NCBI RefSeq assembly: GCF_947179515.1 | Contig: NC_067492.1 | Span: forward strand, 13,289,513 to 13,353,512 | DNA: 64,000 bases | Reading direction: 5' to 3' | Origin: Apodemus sylvaticus | Lineage: Eukaryota; Chordata; Mammalia; Rodentia; Muridae | In this document: one piece after another, positions 44,820 to 56,639 of the stretch | Layout of the letters: every line of letters starts with the position of its first letter | How positions within the stretch are numbered: position 1 is the stretch's first letter | The notes under the pieces: generated by a model | Told to the model about the DNA's origin: nothing | The model's input: the letters and a program-made list of their open reading frames with translations, nothing else | Databases searched by the model: none | Translations under genes and position numbers: made by a program

Positions 44820-45300
44820 GAGGCTCCTTAAGATGGCGATTGAAGGCTGAGGCTTGTCACTCAAGGGGTGTAGAACGGGCTCAAGAGCACACTTCCAGAT
44901 AGCTCCTTGCTGCTGCTGCCGCCGACGCTGCCGCCACTCTGCGCTTTGAGCGTCAGATACTCCATGTTTATAATGATCTCTCATGCTACCAGCTAGCTGC
45001 CTTGACGCTTTGCTCGCTTTCATTTTTTCTTTTTTTTTCTGCTCCATTTATTGCTCTCCACTCCCACCAGTCGGTGTATTCTGTTTCCCTCCATTCCCTT
45101 CCCTCCCTTTCTGCCCTGGGACTCTAGCATCTCCATGGTCTCCTCTGGCATTCCATCGCTCTTTCTGAGTCCGAAGACAAATCACCGTCAATGCAGGGCT
45201 TCCCTGGGAAGACTTGACCTTTGGAGATTGTCGAACAATCGCAAAACAGAACTGGAAGCAGACAGAACCAAGTTCCAAGAGAAGAAACGTGACCAGGAGG
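44820..45300. promoter_or_regulatory. CpG-bearing promoter- or CNE-like segment
   Basis: An AAGATGGCG core (YY1-type) at 44831-44839, a short CTG/CCG trinucleotide run near 44908-44937 and about ten CpGs in 44838-45020. 'gtttataatgatctctcatg' is an AT-rich homeodomain/FOX-like stretch. No repeat recognised. Confidence 0.35.
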
Positions 45301-46447
45301 CTACCTCCAAAGGAGGAAGGCTTGCCTTCCTGTCACCCCACATTTCCATGGCCCAAGTAGCAGCCTTAAAATCCTTTCAGAATTTAGGGAGACGTTGCAA
45401 GATGTTTCCTACATTTAGGAAGATTCTCATTTATAGGAATACTTGTCCCTGCCTGAACATTATTAAATGCTCTCCGGTGTGACCAGATGTTGGTGTCTTT
45501 GTTGCTGTTCTTTGTTGCTGTTATCAAACCAGCAGGATCAGCTGTGGCACCCTGAGGAAGTAGGTTGGGTGGCATGAAAGTGACACAGGGTAACAGGAGA
45601 GACGAATCTGCCTTCCTTGATCCAGGGTTATCTGGGAAAGACACATACAAGGAAGTTTCCATAGGGAATCAAGAAATGTTTTCGTTTAAGAAACAAAGTA
45701 TCTGTTTCCCAATACAATTGTTCCTCTCATGTGTATTCTTCAACAGAGAAGGATTCATTTCCCTCCTGGATTAATAGCAGGCCTGTTGTTGCTCATGGCT
45801 TGCAATGGTTTCAGCTGCTGGTTGCTATGAGTAAAGACAATCTGATTAGGAATGAATGTCAAAACACAGACAGACAGCTGCTGTTCGTGAGGGGAGAATT
45901 GTTATCATTTCAAGTGTCACTCAGCTTGATGTATGATTAAGGGGACGATGAGGTACCTCCTGTCTAGGCAGGGCGCTGATGCTGAAGGGAAATCTGCCTT
46001 TCCAGCTTGGCACACTGCGTTGTCTTCACGGATGCCCGTCACCCCACCAGCCGCCTTCCCCAGCACACCCAAGAAGCCTGAAGCATTTAGCTTCAATAAC
46101 AGACGTCACTTGTCACTTCTGGGGTGCTGACTATTAATAACTTGATGTTTCCCTCACTGGAAATTTTGATTAAAGAGTTTTATAGATAAATAACATTTAC
46201 TCAATCTTCTTTCTTGATCTTTTTGTATGCCGGGAAAGGTCCATGGAATGGGTGCTGAGATGGTAAGGGATAAATTCCTCTTAAGATTCCCCACAGTTAT
46301 TTTCCTTTCTATTGTTAATCTCAGTGGGCCAACACCAGCTCTTTGTATGCTCAGAGACACTGTGAACCCTTGAGGAGGGGGCAGGTATTATGCAAATAAC
46401 TGATCCTCCTGAGCAGAGCTGGGAGATTTGGGGCTCATAAGGTACAC
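45301..46447. other. Unique sequence
   Basis: About 1.15 kb. Some parts (45940-46150) keep a few CpGs. No gene or repeat family recognised. Confidence 0.4.
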
Positions 46448-46462
46448 AAAAACCTGACTTGT

Positions 46463-47969
46463 TCAGGTTTTATCTCCCTACTGTTGGGTATTTAGGTCAT
46501 CTCCATTGGGTCCTGGGAGCCTCTCACATTCCTGACATCTGGGACTTTCTAGTGGTCACCCTTCATTCCCCACCCCCACTGCTACTTTTTTCTAATCATT
46601 CTCCTGGCCCTCTGGACTTCCCTCCTGCCTCTTCTCCTACCTGCTCCTGCCCCATCTTTTCCCTCCCTCTTCCCTCTCCCAGCCAGGTCCCTCCCTCCCT
46701 CTGCCTCCCATGATTATTTTGTTCCCTCTTCTAAGCAGGACTGAAGCATCCACACTTGGGCCTTCCTTCTTGTTAAGCTTCATAAGGTCTGAGAGTTGTA
46801 TCGTGGATATTGGGAGCTTCTGGGCTAATATCCACTTATCAGTGAGTACATAATATTTATGTCCTTTTGGGTCTGGGCTACCTCACTCGGGATGATATTT
46901 TCTAGTTCTATCCACTTTACTACAAAATTTATGAAGCCATTGTTTTTAATAGCTGAGTAGCATTCAATTGTGTAAATGTACCACAGTTTCTGTATCCATT
47001 CTTCCATTGAGGGATATCTGGGTTGTTTTCAGCTTCTGGCTATTAAAAATAAGGCTGCTATGAACATAGTAGAGCATATGTCCTTGTTATATGTTGGTGT
47101 ATCTTTTGGGTATATGCCCAGTAATGGTATAGCTGGGTCTTCAGGTAGAACTATTTCCAATTTTCTGTGGCACTGACAGATTGATTTCCAAATCAATGAT
47201 TGCACCAGCTTGCAATCCCACCAGCAATGAAAGAGAATTCCTTTTTCTCTAAATCCTTACCAACATCTTCTGTCACCAGAATTTTTGATAGGTGTGGCCT
47301 CCAGTTAAGTGATAGGGCTACCCACCCATCTCAAAATCTTTCAACCAGAATTGTTCCTGTCTAAAGGAAATGCAGGGGGAAAAAATGGAGCAAAGCCTGA
47401 AGGAAAGGCCATCCAGAGACTGCCTTACCCTGGGATCCATCCCATCTGCAGACTCCACCCCTAACACTATTGCTGATGCTATGAAGTGCTCGCACACAGG
47501 ACCCTGTCCTCTGAGAGCACCTAAGAGAGATGCAGATATTTATAGCCAACCATTGGACTGAGCCTGGGGACCGCAATGGAAGAGTTAGGGAAGGACTGAA
47601 GGAGCTGAAGGGGATTGCAACCCTATAGGAAGAACTAATAATAACCAACAATATCAACTAACTGGACTCTCAGAGCTCCCAGGGACTAAACCACCAACCA
47701 AAAAGCACACACAAGTGGGTCCTGGCTCCCACTATATATGTAGCAGAGGACTACCTTATCTGACATCAATGGGAGGGGAGGTGCTTGGTCCCATAGAAGC
47801 TTGTTAACCCAGTGAAGAGGGGTGCTAGAGAGGTGAGGCTGGAGTGGGTGGGTAGGTGAGGGGATACCCTCTTAGAGGCAAAGGGGAGGGAGGATGATGT
47901 GGGGGGGGTGGAGAGGGGAGAGCAGGAAGGGGGATAACATTTGAAATGTAAGTAAATAAAATAATTTTT
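46463..47969 (+). mobile_element. L1 with 5' inversion (twin priming)
   Basis: Left part 46463-about 47288 is L1 in reverse: 3'-UTR start, then the ORF2 C-terminus. Right part about 47290-47969 is L1 3' UTR in forward orientation, ending 'taagtaaataaaataattt'. Near-identical flanks (46448-46462 and 47970-47983, differing by one C) serve as target-site duplications around the whole unit. The insert is about 1.5 kb. Confidence 0.88.
46825..47285 (-). pseudogene. L1 ORF2 C-terminal remnant
   Basis: The minus strand encodes a recognisable L1 ORF2 C-terminus (WYIYTIECYSAIKNN near the middle, stop after LISGY at 46825). Upstream of about 47007 the frame is broken. Orientation is reversed because of the 5' inversion. 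It cannot make a working reverse transcriptase. Confidence 0.85.
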
Positions 47970-48019
47970 AAAAACTGACTTGTGCTTTAATAACACCTAC
48001 CTCTTCCCCCTCCCCCCAT

Positions 48020-48345
48020 CAGGGATAGACTAAGGGAGGAAGGGTTTATTTTTGTCTTAGATTGCTGAGGAATTGTATCCCATCATAACAGGGACAGAGT
48101 GGCAGAGCTCATGACTAGAGCATATGGGGAAGGGTCTCCTTCAGGACAGACTAGGGATCAGGGAATGCTAGATAGGAACCAGGGCAGCTACAATTTTTTA
48201 AAGACCTGTCTCTAATGACCCACTTCTTCCAGCCAGTCCCTACCTCCCTCAAGAGCCCATAGCCTTCAAAATAGTGATACCATGTTGGAATTGAACCTTC
48301 AAACCAGGAGCCTGTTGGGGACATCTCAGAATCAAGGCATACCCA
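48020..48345 (-). mobile_element. L1 (Lx-type) 3'-UTR fragment
   Basis: 'gaggaagggtttatttttgt', 'ctcccatcat'-like context and 'tggggacatctcagaatcaa' follow the Lx-type order on the plus strand. Sense is taken as the minus strand. Confidence 0.65.
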
Positions 48346-48467
48346 TGGGATTTATGTATGTGACTTGGTGAAAGGTTGTCTCCCGCAGAGCTGGAGTGTC
48401 CAGTGCTGACCTGGGTCATCTCTGATTGCAATCCAGCTGGCTTGAGGGCCAATGACTTTAACAATTT

Positions 48468-48680
48468 TTGAGATTTATTTTTAATTTCTGTGTCTGGGGG
48501 TTTTAATTGCAGATACATCTGTGTACTGCATGCATGCCTCATGCCCGTGGAAGCTAGACTCAGTGTCAGATCTCCTGGGACTGGAGTTATAGATAGTTGT
48601 GAGCCACTGTGCAGGTGCCGGGAATTGAACCCAGGTCTACTGGAAACCAAACCCAATAGCTTTGAACATTGGTGGCAGAA
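48468..48680 (-). mobile_element. B3-type SINE, reverse orientation
   Basis: 'gagatttatttttaatttc', 'ctcctgggactggagttata' and 'gccgggaattgaacccaggt' are the complement of a B3. Confidence 0.8.
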
Positions 48681-49899
48681 CTGTTGGTGCTAACAAAGGT
48701 TCTAAGGTTAGACAAAGTTGAAGTTTAGTCTCAACTCTGTCTTTAAGCACTTTGGTCCTGACAAGTGGCTGTGTTCCTCTGCCTTTGTTAAGCTGTAGTT
48801 AGGTTCCAAGAAAGCAATTGTGTTTCCAATTAGTCCAACTCAGGGTTGAACTCACAATGTAGACAGATGATAACATTGGCACAGTTATCATAGGACCAGA
48901 TACAGCCTCATTGTTTTGTCCTTTTAGGGACTTTCAAGAAATATCAGTGGTTCCTTTGTGTGTGTCTTGGGCATTTTCCTACCCACTGGCCATTTCGTAC
49001 CACTGTAAATCTCAACACTGCTTCTTGCATTAGGCCCAGAGGGCTTTCAACTGAGCACACGGAGAACTTCTCCTCTAATTCCTGCACACAGACAGTAATT
49101 CCAGCACTCTGAGTACTCAATTTATATGCCTGTTCTTACTGATGGATACTTATATCAATTTTGAGCTTTCATCTCAAAATACTACAGTAAACATGCTGCC
49201 TCTGTTCTAAGATGCTGTGAATTCTCAGTGGGAAAAGACAGAGAGATGTGCATTTGCTGATCCAGGAAGCAAACCACAGTTGCTCCATGCTCATCTCCAA
49301 ATAATTTACCCATATTGTTCACAATTCAGATACAGGGTTATAATTCTATGGGTTCCCCCCCCCCCCCCACACATATGATATTATCCAATATTCCCCAACA
49401 TTTTCTAATAGGAGGTGTGGGTTTCATAGTTATCTGGTCTTCCTCTGTGCATTAAATGTACAGTAGCTATTTATGTTCCCCTGGGCTGGGATTTAAAAAA
49501 ATAATTAAGAACCTACCCAGCAAATTTGTGTACCAGGAAGAGAGAGTGAAACCAGAAAGTGCTATCAGAGGCCTGTCTTTGTGGAATGTATTATGGGTGA
49601 AATACTGGGCCCCAAGGAAATAGGATGCTGGTGATGAATGCCAAGGCTACTGCTGTAGGGATTCTCGACTACCCAACAGGATCTGCTTTCCAGCTTGGTC
49701 CCAATGAAGACCTACATAGCTGGTATTTTTCAGTTCCTAAAATTTCATAATGATGTTTCATCTCAAAAAGCTGATTTTGTCCAGTCTGCAGGGAGAGGGC
49801 TGACTGTGTCCTAGAGTAGAATGGACAGAGAAGTTAGGACCCACTGTAAAAGTCACAACCTCTGAAGTGTGGGATATACTGGACATGCCTTATATGGTT
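48681..49899. other. Unique sequence
   Basis: About 1.2 kb with a C-run at 49356-49369. No gene. Confidence 0.4.
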
Positions 49900-49992
49900 C
49901 CTTGTTACATACCCAGGCTAGTCTCAAACCTAGAGTCCTCCTGCCTCAGCCTCCTGGATGCTGGGATTGTAAACTTGTTCCACTGTGCTCAG
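49900..49992 (-). mobile_element. B1-type SINE fragment, reverse orientation
   Basis: 'cccaggctagtctcaaacct', 'cctgcctcagcctcctggat' and 'gctgggattgtaaac' are reverse B1 (or proto-B1). Confidence 0.7.
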
Positions 49993-50936
49993 ATCCTCAG
50001 TTCTGCTTTTCCTTCATCTTCTAGAAAGATGGTGATGTCACTGTGGTTGGTAACAGTCAAAGGTGGCTTAGGAAGGATCAGATTCAGCATCTAGAGGGGC
50101 CTGATTAAAGATGTACAGCTCTGTCCCGCCCCTGAATCAGACTGGGTAGTAGCTGGTCTCATTCCAGGTAACCATCCCGAGCCCTCAGATTTGATTATGA
50201 ATATCCCCATTCCAGAAGGTCAAAGTTCAGATCCAAGAATCACAGTCTGGAATGGCCACTCCTTCTCCAGTGAGCCAGCTGTCAGTGGGCCTTCTACAAT
50301 GGAAATAGAAACACCTCTCCAGTTAAACCCTAGAAGTTTCTGTGAGAGCTGTGGCCTGGTTCACAGGGAATGCTCCACAGGTGATTCAAACACAGGTTGG
50401 GACACAGTGCTCAACCTTGTAAGCCCCAACCTCTGGGAAAAGGACGCTTTTATAATCAGCGACCTGGAGCGTCTCCTCTCTGGCACAAAGGAGAACAGGA
50501 TGTCTCCATTGTGGGGACAAGAAAAGCTATGCCATGCATGAGGCAGAGATGGGATCAAGAAAAGCCAGCTAGATCATCACGAGTCTTGATTGCTGGTGTG
50601 ATCTATAAGGCCAGCTTCCTCTGCTGGGTCTGGCACTTTGCAAGTTCACACATAGCCAGTGAAACCTCTCCTGGCAGGTAAGCCTGGGGCCCTGAGGAAT
50701 CAACAGGGAACAAACAGCTCCTGTTCTTGCTCTGTTTCCAGCGGTGTCACTGGCACCTTTAGCCCCAGCCCCACCCAGAAAGAGCAAAAACCTGCACCCA
50801 ACTAATCAGGTGTCTTCAGCCAAGGATCCTGAACGGTCTTATTAGAGAGAAAAGAGAAAAAGGACCCAGATGCATGTAGTAGCATACTAATTTCCTCTAG
50901 GGTACTACTTTACATTGCTTCTGCTGCTGCTGCTGG
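49993..50936. other. Unique sequence
   Basis: About 940 bp. Overlapping frames of 94-116 codons at 50191-50681 have no recognisable motif. No repeat recognised. Confidence 0.4.
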
Positions 50937-51108
50937 TGGTGTATGTGTGTGGTATATGTGTGTGTATGTGTGTGGTGTTTGTGTGTGTACAAGTGTGGTG
51001 TATGTGTGTGGTATATGTGTGTGGTGTTTGTGTGTGTATGTGTGTGGTGTATGTGTGTGGTATACGTGTGCGTGCGCATGTGTGTGTATGTGTGCAGGTG
51101 TGTAATAC
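50937..51108 (+). repeat. (TG)n with GTGTATG variants
   Basis: TG dinucleotide array of about 170 bp with GGTATATG and GGTGTTTG interruptions, preceded by a short CTG run near 50920-50937. Confidence 0.96.
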
Positions 51109-51469
51109 CACATTGAGAAAGACTCAGGCTTTGTCATAACAAAGGGAGAGAAAGTACCACTTAATGGCTTAGCATCACCACCGCCTGCCAGCCCTGTTCT
51201 GGCCAACGCCTTGCTTGTAATTCCTGCAAGATTTCCTGTGACTCCACACACTTCTGCCTTACAGGGACAAGTAAATCTGGGGTCTTGGGACATGCTTATT
51301 ACTCTGAGAAGGTTAGTCATGTGAACGATGGTTGCATAGGAAAGACGTGACACTGATATTCACCGTGAAGCTCCGTGAACAGTTCTGAGTGAACAGGCAT
51401 CTTGTGAGAGGCCACGCAAACTGCTGCCCCTATTGCCGGAGCCAGCCAACAACTTCCCAGAGACTAAAT
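51109..51469. other. Unique sequence
   Basis: Nothing recognised. The right edge may include the LTR terminus. Confidence 0.35.
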
Positions 51470-51616
51470 GCTATGACCGAAGTGATGGACCCCATAAAGT
51501 CACATTATGCATCAGGTCTCACGTGGGAAGTTTATTGGGGAGGGGTATCCAGAGGCTGCCTCTAGACAAGGGTAGAGGGAAGAACAGAGTGGAGAGAGGA
51601 GAGACTGGCCTTTTAT
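51470..51616 (-). mobile_element. LTR (ERV), reverse, left part, split by L1
   Basis: On the minus strand this part carries 'cctccccaataaacttccc', an AATAAA poly(A) signal, as expected of the R region. It continues at 51968. Related to 30005-30290. No internal viral sequence was seen. Confidence 0.6.
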
Positions 51617-51950
51617 TCTTATTAATTAATTAGTTAATTAAAGTTTTACACTCCATATTTTATTCTCCCCACTCCCATTCACCCTCTGACTGTTCTACAT
51701 CCTGTAGAGCCTTATTCAATTGGGACACCCGAGACCCCTCAAACACTGGACCACCAAACAGGCAGCACACACCAACTGATATGAGGCCCCCAATATACTT
51801 ACAGTAGAGGACTTCTGGGTCTGTGTTCATTCAGAGATGATGCATCTAACCCTCAAGAGACTGGAGGCCACAGGGGGTTTAGAGGTAATGAGGGTGGGGG
51901 GTGAGAACATCCAGGTGGAGACAGGGAGGTGGGGAGGAGGTACAGGATGT
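51617..51950 (-). mobile_element. L1 3' end with 5' inversion, nested in LTR
   Basis: 51617-about 51707 is the L1 3' terminus in reverse (poly-A complement, then 'acactccatattttattctc'). About 51710-51950 is the adjacent upstream L1 3' UTR in forward orientation ('gatatgaggcccccaatata', 'cctcaagagactggaggcc'). A perfect 17-bp duplication AGAGACTGGCCTTTTAT flanks it (51600-51616 and 51951-51967). Confidence 0.9.
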
Positions 51951-51967
51951 AGAGACTGGCCTTTTAT

Positions 51968-52095
51968 AAGAGGATGTAACTGTGTGCTGGAGGAAGATGT
52001 TTGACTCTTGGCAACAGTGGGAATGTGTGTCGTTGGTGGCTAGAGATGACCTATCCTGCTGTTGCTGGGCCCCTGGGTGGGTGGAGATGCCTGGA
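51968..52095 (-). mobile_element. LTR (ERV), reverse, right part
   Basis: Continues the interrupted LTR: 'aagaggatgtaactgtgtgc', 'aacagtgggaatgtgtgtcg' and 'gatgacctatcctgctgttg' parallel the copy at 30140-30240. The TATA box (minus-strand TTATAAAAGGCC) sits in the duplicated L1 target at 51957-51969. Confidence 0.6.
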
Positions 52096-52400
52096 TGTTA
52101 ATACTAAATCCGTTTTATTGCTATTTTAGCTCACATATTAAGAATAATGTTTATATCTAAGGCATCAGAAAAAAAAGTCAAAAGAACAGCATTTGAGGTA
52201 CATGCTAAGAAATCCCATAATGAAAAATGTACAGGAAACTCAAATGATAGCGTGTGTCTGTTAGTAAGCTTCATCAGATCATAGCCACCTGTGACCCTGT
52301 GCATATTGTTTCCATGTGCTCTTGGGAGTCCTGCAATGGCAGGGTTGAATCTTGGAGTCAGAGATTTGGGTGGCCCACTTTTTCTCTCTTCTGGTTCATT
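52096..52400. other. Unique sequence
   Basis: Nothing recognised. Confidence 0.4.
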
Positions 52401-52772
<372 letters not shown>

Positions 52773-53159
52773 GAAAACTAGAGGTTTACAGTAACTTGTT
52801 CTCCAACTCTCCCTGACTGGCACTGTCTTGGTGTGGCTGCATATGAATTTATTTTGGGTTATGGAGCAGTTTAGAGAGAGTGCTCCAATTTGGGAATCGA
52901 CTTTGGGCGGGGTGTGGCGCTGGGCAGATGTGTCCCCTGAAGGGAGCCCCGAAGGCTCACACATAGGTGTGAACGAGCTTGCTCTGTGGGCGGTGGCTTT
53001 CACTCTGGAGATGAGCATAGCTGTTCTGGAGAGGCTCTCCCGATTGCAGGTGCTGGTTTTTTTTTTTTTTTTAATTAGGGTGTGGGCTGATGAGGACCAA
53101 CTCCACCCCAGTGGCATTATGGGAAGGGAGTGGAACCCATCAGACATCAAACAAATGGT
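52773..53159. other. Unique sequence with a few CpGs
   Basis: Contains 'gactttgggcggggtgtggc' (GC-box-like) near 52901 and a poly-T at 53059-53072. It may be the left shoulder of the CNE block that follows. Confidence 0.35.
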
Positions 53160-54240
53160 TTGAATATTAGAGCATCCTTCAGTCCGCACATCTGTAATCG
53201 TGGGGCTCACTGTGCCCAGTGGGAGCTCAGAAATCAAAAAGTGATATACAGTGACATTTCTAGCCTTCCCCGGAAATGGGGGGGTTATATCAGATTTATT
53301 TATTAATTCCATCTTGCCAGCTCCCCATTTGGTACAAACAGTTATGTTTTGCAGTCCGTTTCCACCTTGCAACTAGCAAAGTTAATTTTATGAAATGAGT
53401 ATTCGTGTGATGACCTGAAGTGGGGGAATACATTAATCTGCAAACCATCAAAGCTGTCTGACGTGTATTATTGTAGGACTCAGAAAAAATAAACAGTTTA
53501 TGGGGAAGATTAAGTGGCAGTGTGGATTTGCTTTTGACATATCTTGTCTCCGAATCTAAGTTGAGGATTTATTATCTCGAGATCGTGTCACGGCTATCTC
53601 GTTTATATGATAACACATCTGTAATGTTTTACAGTGCAGCACTACTTGTTCGGAATGGGGCTTTTTTAAGTTCTAAATTATAGTACCTGGAGAGGCATAC
53701 ATAATTATAGTGCGTGTTAGCAAATGAGAGGGTGCATTTTCCACCCGCACTCAGCATTAATCGTCAGCACAGCGGGTGCAATAAAATCATAATTGCTTCT
53801 TCCAAACTTCTCATCTGAGCTTGCTCGGCTTGGAGGCAGTGGTTTGGCGAAGAGATGCCTGATTTGTGACGGGTGGAGGCTGCACTCGTAGCTTCCAGAG
53901 GGTCTTGACTGGAGATGACTTGGAGTTTAGGCAAGGTGCTAGACTTTATGCAGTTACAAGAGTGGGAGACCCTCCCATTTTCATGATTCACTGGTACCCA
54001 GCACAATAGAGAGCAGTAAGGGATGTGTGCGTGTCGGTCCTGGGTTTGGATTCCGCCCATGCTTTCAATTTTGCGACCAATGATCTCACTTCTCTCAATT
54101 GCTGTTTTCTTGGTCGTTCTGAGCTCAAAGTGTTCTTAAAGTAATTAGCAATGCTTATAAAGCACAATGTGTGCCTGCAATAAATGCTAAACATCACTGC
54201 AGCTCTCCCTCCAAAACATTACCTAAGCCTGGGCCATTCA
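53160..54240. promoter_or_regulatory. Strong candidate conserved non-coding element block
   Basis: About 1.08 kb with no recognisable rodent or older repeat. AT cores abound (ATAATTATAG at 53701-53710, 'cattaatcgtcag' near 53754, 'aatcataattgcttc' near 53785, GTAATTAGC near 54141) while CpGs are preserved ('attatctcgagatcgtgtc' at 53570, 'gtcacggctatctcg'). No long open frame crosses it. This is the clearest enhancer-like sequence in the window. Confidence 0.55.
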
Positions 54241-54316
54241 GCATGGCCAGTACTGCGCATGCGTCAGTGGAGAACTCTGGAAACAAGGCCGTATGGAGAG
54301 AATTCCACATGAAGAG

Positions 54317-54530
54317 GTACTGGGGCGTTGGTTCAGTGGTTAAGAGGGCAGAGGATCTCAGCCTGGTCCCCAACGCCCACATCAGTGGTTCAAAACTGAC
54401 TGTAACTCAAATTCAGGGCCTCCAACACTCTCTTCTGCCCTTAACAGGTCCTGCATTCATGCACAGGTACTAACCCTCAGACACATGCACAATTTAAAAA
54501 AATGAATGTCTTTTAAAAGAAAAAAGATAT
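54317..54530 (+). mobile_element. B2/B3-type SINE
   Basis: 'ggcgttggttcagtggttaa', 'gtccccaacgcccacatcag' and 'ctcttctgcccttaacagg' match the head, middle and tail. Confidence 0.75.
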
Positions 54531-55229
54531 ATCGAGGCTTAAGGTCTTAGTAGTGTAAACTACCTCAATATTTTTAATAGTAATTACATTTTGAAGTAAT
54601 TACATTTTTGGCAATCTTAGTTTAAATGTATTAAAAAAATAAGTGTCACCTTTTAAGTTTCTTTATTGTGGCCTCTACAAAATTATAACCATTTGAAAAG
54701 TTTGGCAGCAACATATTTGCATTGAACAGTTTTGGTATAGACAAATAGATAGTGAATAGGATGTCCTGTATGTTTAAATCCACTGGTCATATGTTCATCC
54801 TGGTTATTCCTGCCATTGACTGAGTCTTGGTCTATTAGTCTTGGTATATCTAGAAATATTTGATTAAAAATAATGATAAATAATACTTCCAAGTAAAACA
54901 TTTAGAAAATGTTTTAGATAGTTTTCTAGAGAAAATTAGAAAGAGTTAAAGGTTCTCACAAACCACCTGGTTTAACTTCAAGCTCTTCAGTGGCTAAGAC
55001 AAATACAATATTTGAGTCATGTGGACCTTTTTTTTTTTTTTTTGCAAGGTGTAGGATTTATGTAAGTTTGTTGGAAAACAATAGCTTTCTCCTGGACCTG
55101 GGTTCTCCTGGGCTTGTTTCCTGGTATGATTCTGAGGCCCCACACATCTGTATCTTCCCATCCTTCCCTAACCAGCTAAGCTTCTATGAGCTCAGTATGC
55201 TCTGAGTCACAGGAACGCCACACGATAAT
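54531..55229. other. Unique AT-rich sequence
   Basis: About 700 bp with a poly-T at 55029-55043. Nothing recognised. Confidence 0.4.
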
Positions 55230-55420
55230 TATACCTCCCTTCACTTATGTAAATTATCCGATCTGATCCTTAGAGCAGCCCTGTAGGACGGGCTATTGTT
55301 CAAGGACTATTGTTCCTTTTTAATGGATGGTACACATGGAAGACCAGGGAGAGTGACTTGCTTCAGTTTTCATAGCCAGCCCAGTAGCCAGGCAGAAGCT
55401 CCAACCCTTATTGCCCAAAG
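55230..55420 (-). mobile_element. MIR SINE, reverse orientation
   Basis: 'tgatccttagagcagccctg', 'taggacgggctattgttc' and 'gggagagtgacttgcttcag' follow the reverse MIR. Confidence 0.65.
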
Positions 55421-55944
55421 TGAGAAACTCCCTCTGGGTTTGGCACTCACAGGCTGGGTAGTGTGAAAGGAGCTATGGGAGGAGTTAGACAGTATTGGAA
55501 CCTCACCAAGAACGAAGACTTGCATGTGGCTGGGGAAGCCAACACCTCTATAAATGAAATTTAATTTAACCAGATAGGAGAAACGCATGGCCAACCTATT
55601 AGCTTGTTGCCACACACCCAGCTGAGAGTGCTCCACATCTTACATTCAGAACAGCAGCTACAGAACACATTGGCTTGTTTACAGGTGAGAGGAATGCTCC
55701 AGGAGTCTTAGACAAAGAAAGTACTCACTCTGTGACCAAGTCAGGTTTTAACCCTCAGAGGTCTGGACTGGGCCCTGGGAATTTACATCCCATCCCCCAG
55801 CCCTTAGGTACTCCATGGATTGTTAGTCTGAGCTTTGAGGAGTGAGACTCCTTTCACTTCTCTCCCAAACTGTCCCCCACACAGATCCTCAACCTGAGTG
55901 TTTATCCATGAGTGTTTCTGGGGAGCTTTGACTCCGGGATAATG
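55421..55944. other. Unique sequence
   Basis: Nothing recognised. Confidence 0.4.
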
Positions 55945-56275
55945 GTTAAGGGTCACCTGATAAAGTAACTTAGGAGCAGGCCTTTACTTTGGTTCCTGGT
56001 TCCTGGGGTGCTTAGTCCACCATGGGGGGAGGGGAGAGGGTGGCAGGATAGGACAGTTCACATCAGCATGCAGCCAGAACATGGGGAGCTCTAGAAAAAT
56101 ATAAATAATATCCCTCAAAGAGCACACATATCAAATGATATGCTTTCTTTCAGGGGAAAAACCAACTCCAAATTCTCCAGAACTTCCCAACCTGGTGTCA
56201 GCAACTGCGAATTAAGCACCTAAGAGATAAGCCTGTGGAGGACATCTCAGATACAAAGTGTAACCCCACCCTAGG
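55945..56275 (-). mobile_element. L1 (Lx-type) 3'-UTR fragment
   Basis: 'gcaggcctttactttggttc', 'cttagtccaccatgggggga' and 'ggaggacatctcagatacaa' follow the Lx-type order. Sense is taken as the minus strand. Confidence 0.55.
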
Positions 56276-56418
56276 TCTCTGGAATAAATCTCTGGAGACA
56301 GAGGGTTGAGACCTGTCTTCCTTCAGGTGTTCCTATAATGGTTAGTGTTGTCAAAGGCACAGGATCTGGAACCACCTAGGATACAATCCCTGACACTTCT
56401 GTGAAGGATTACCTAGGT

Positions 56419-56613
56419 CACTGGTTCTCAACTTGTGGGTCAAGACCCCTTTGGCAACCCTTTATCTCCAAAAAATATTTGCATCTCGATTCATAACAAT
56501 AAAAAAATTATGGTTATGAGGTAGTAATGAAAATAATTTAATGGTGGCGAGTCATCCCAACGTGAGGAACTGTCTTAAAGTGTCACAGTGTTGGCAAGGT
56601 TGAGAACTACTAT
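56419..56613 (-). mobile_element. URR1-like hAT non-autonomous DNA transposon, reverse
   Basis: 'cactggttctcaacttgtgg', 'gggtcaagacccctttggc', 'attatggttatgaggtagta' and the closing 'aaggttgagaactacta' match the reverse of the copy at 31107-31309. Confidence 0.85.
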
Positions 56614-56639
56614 GCCATAGGTATTCATAGCCTAGGTGC

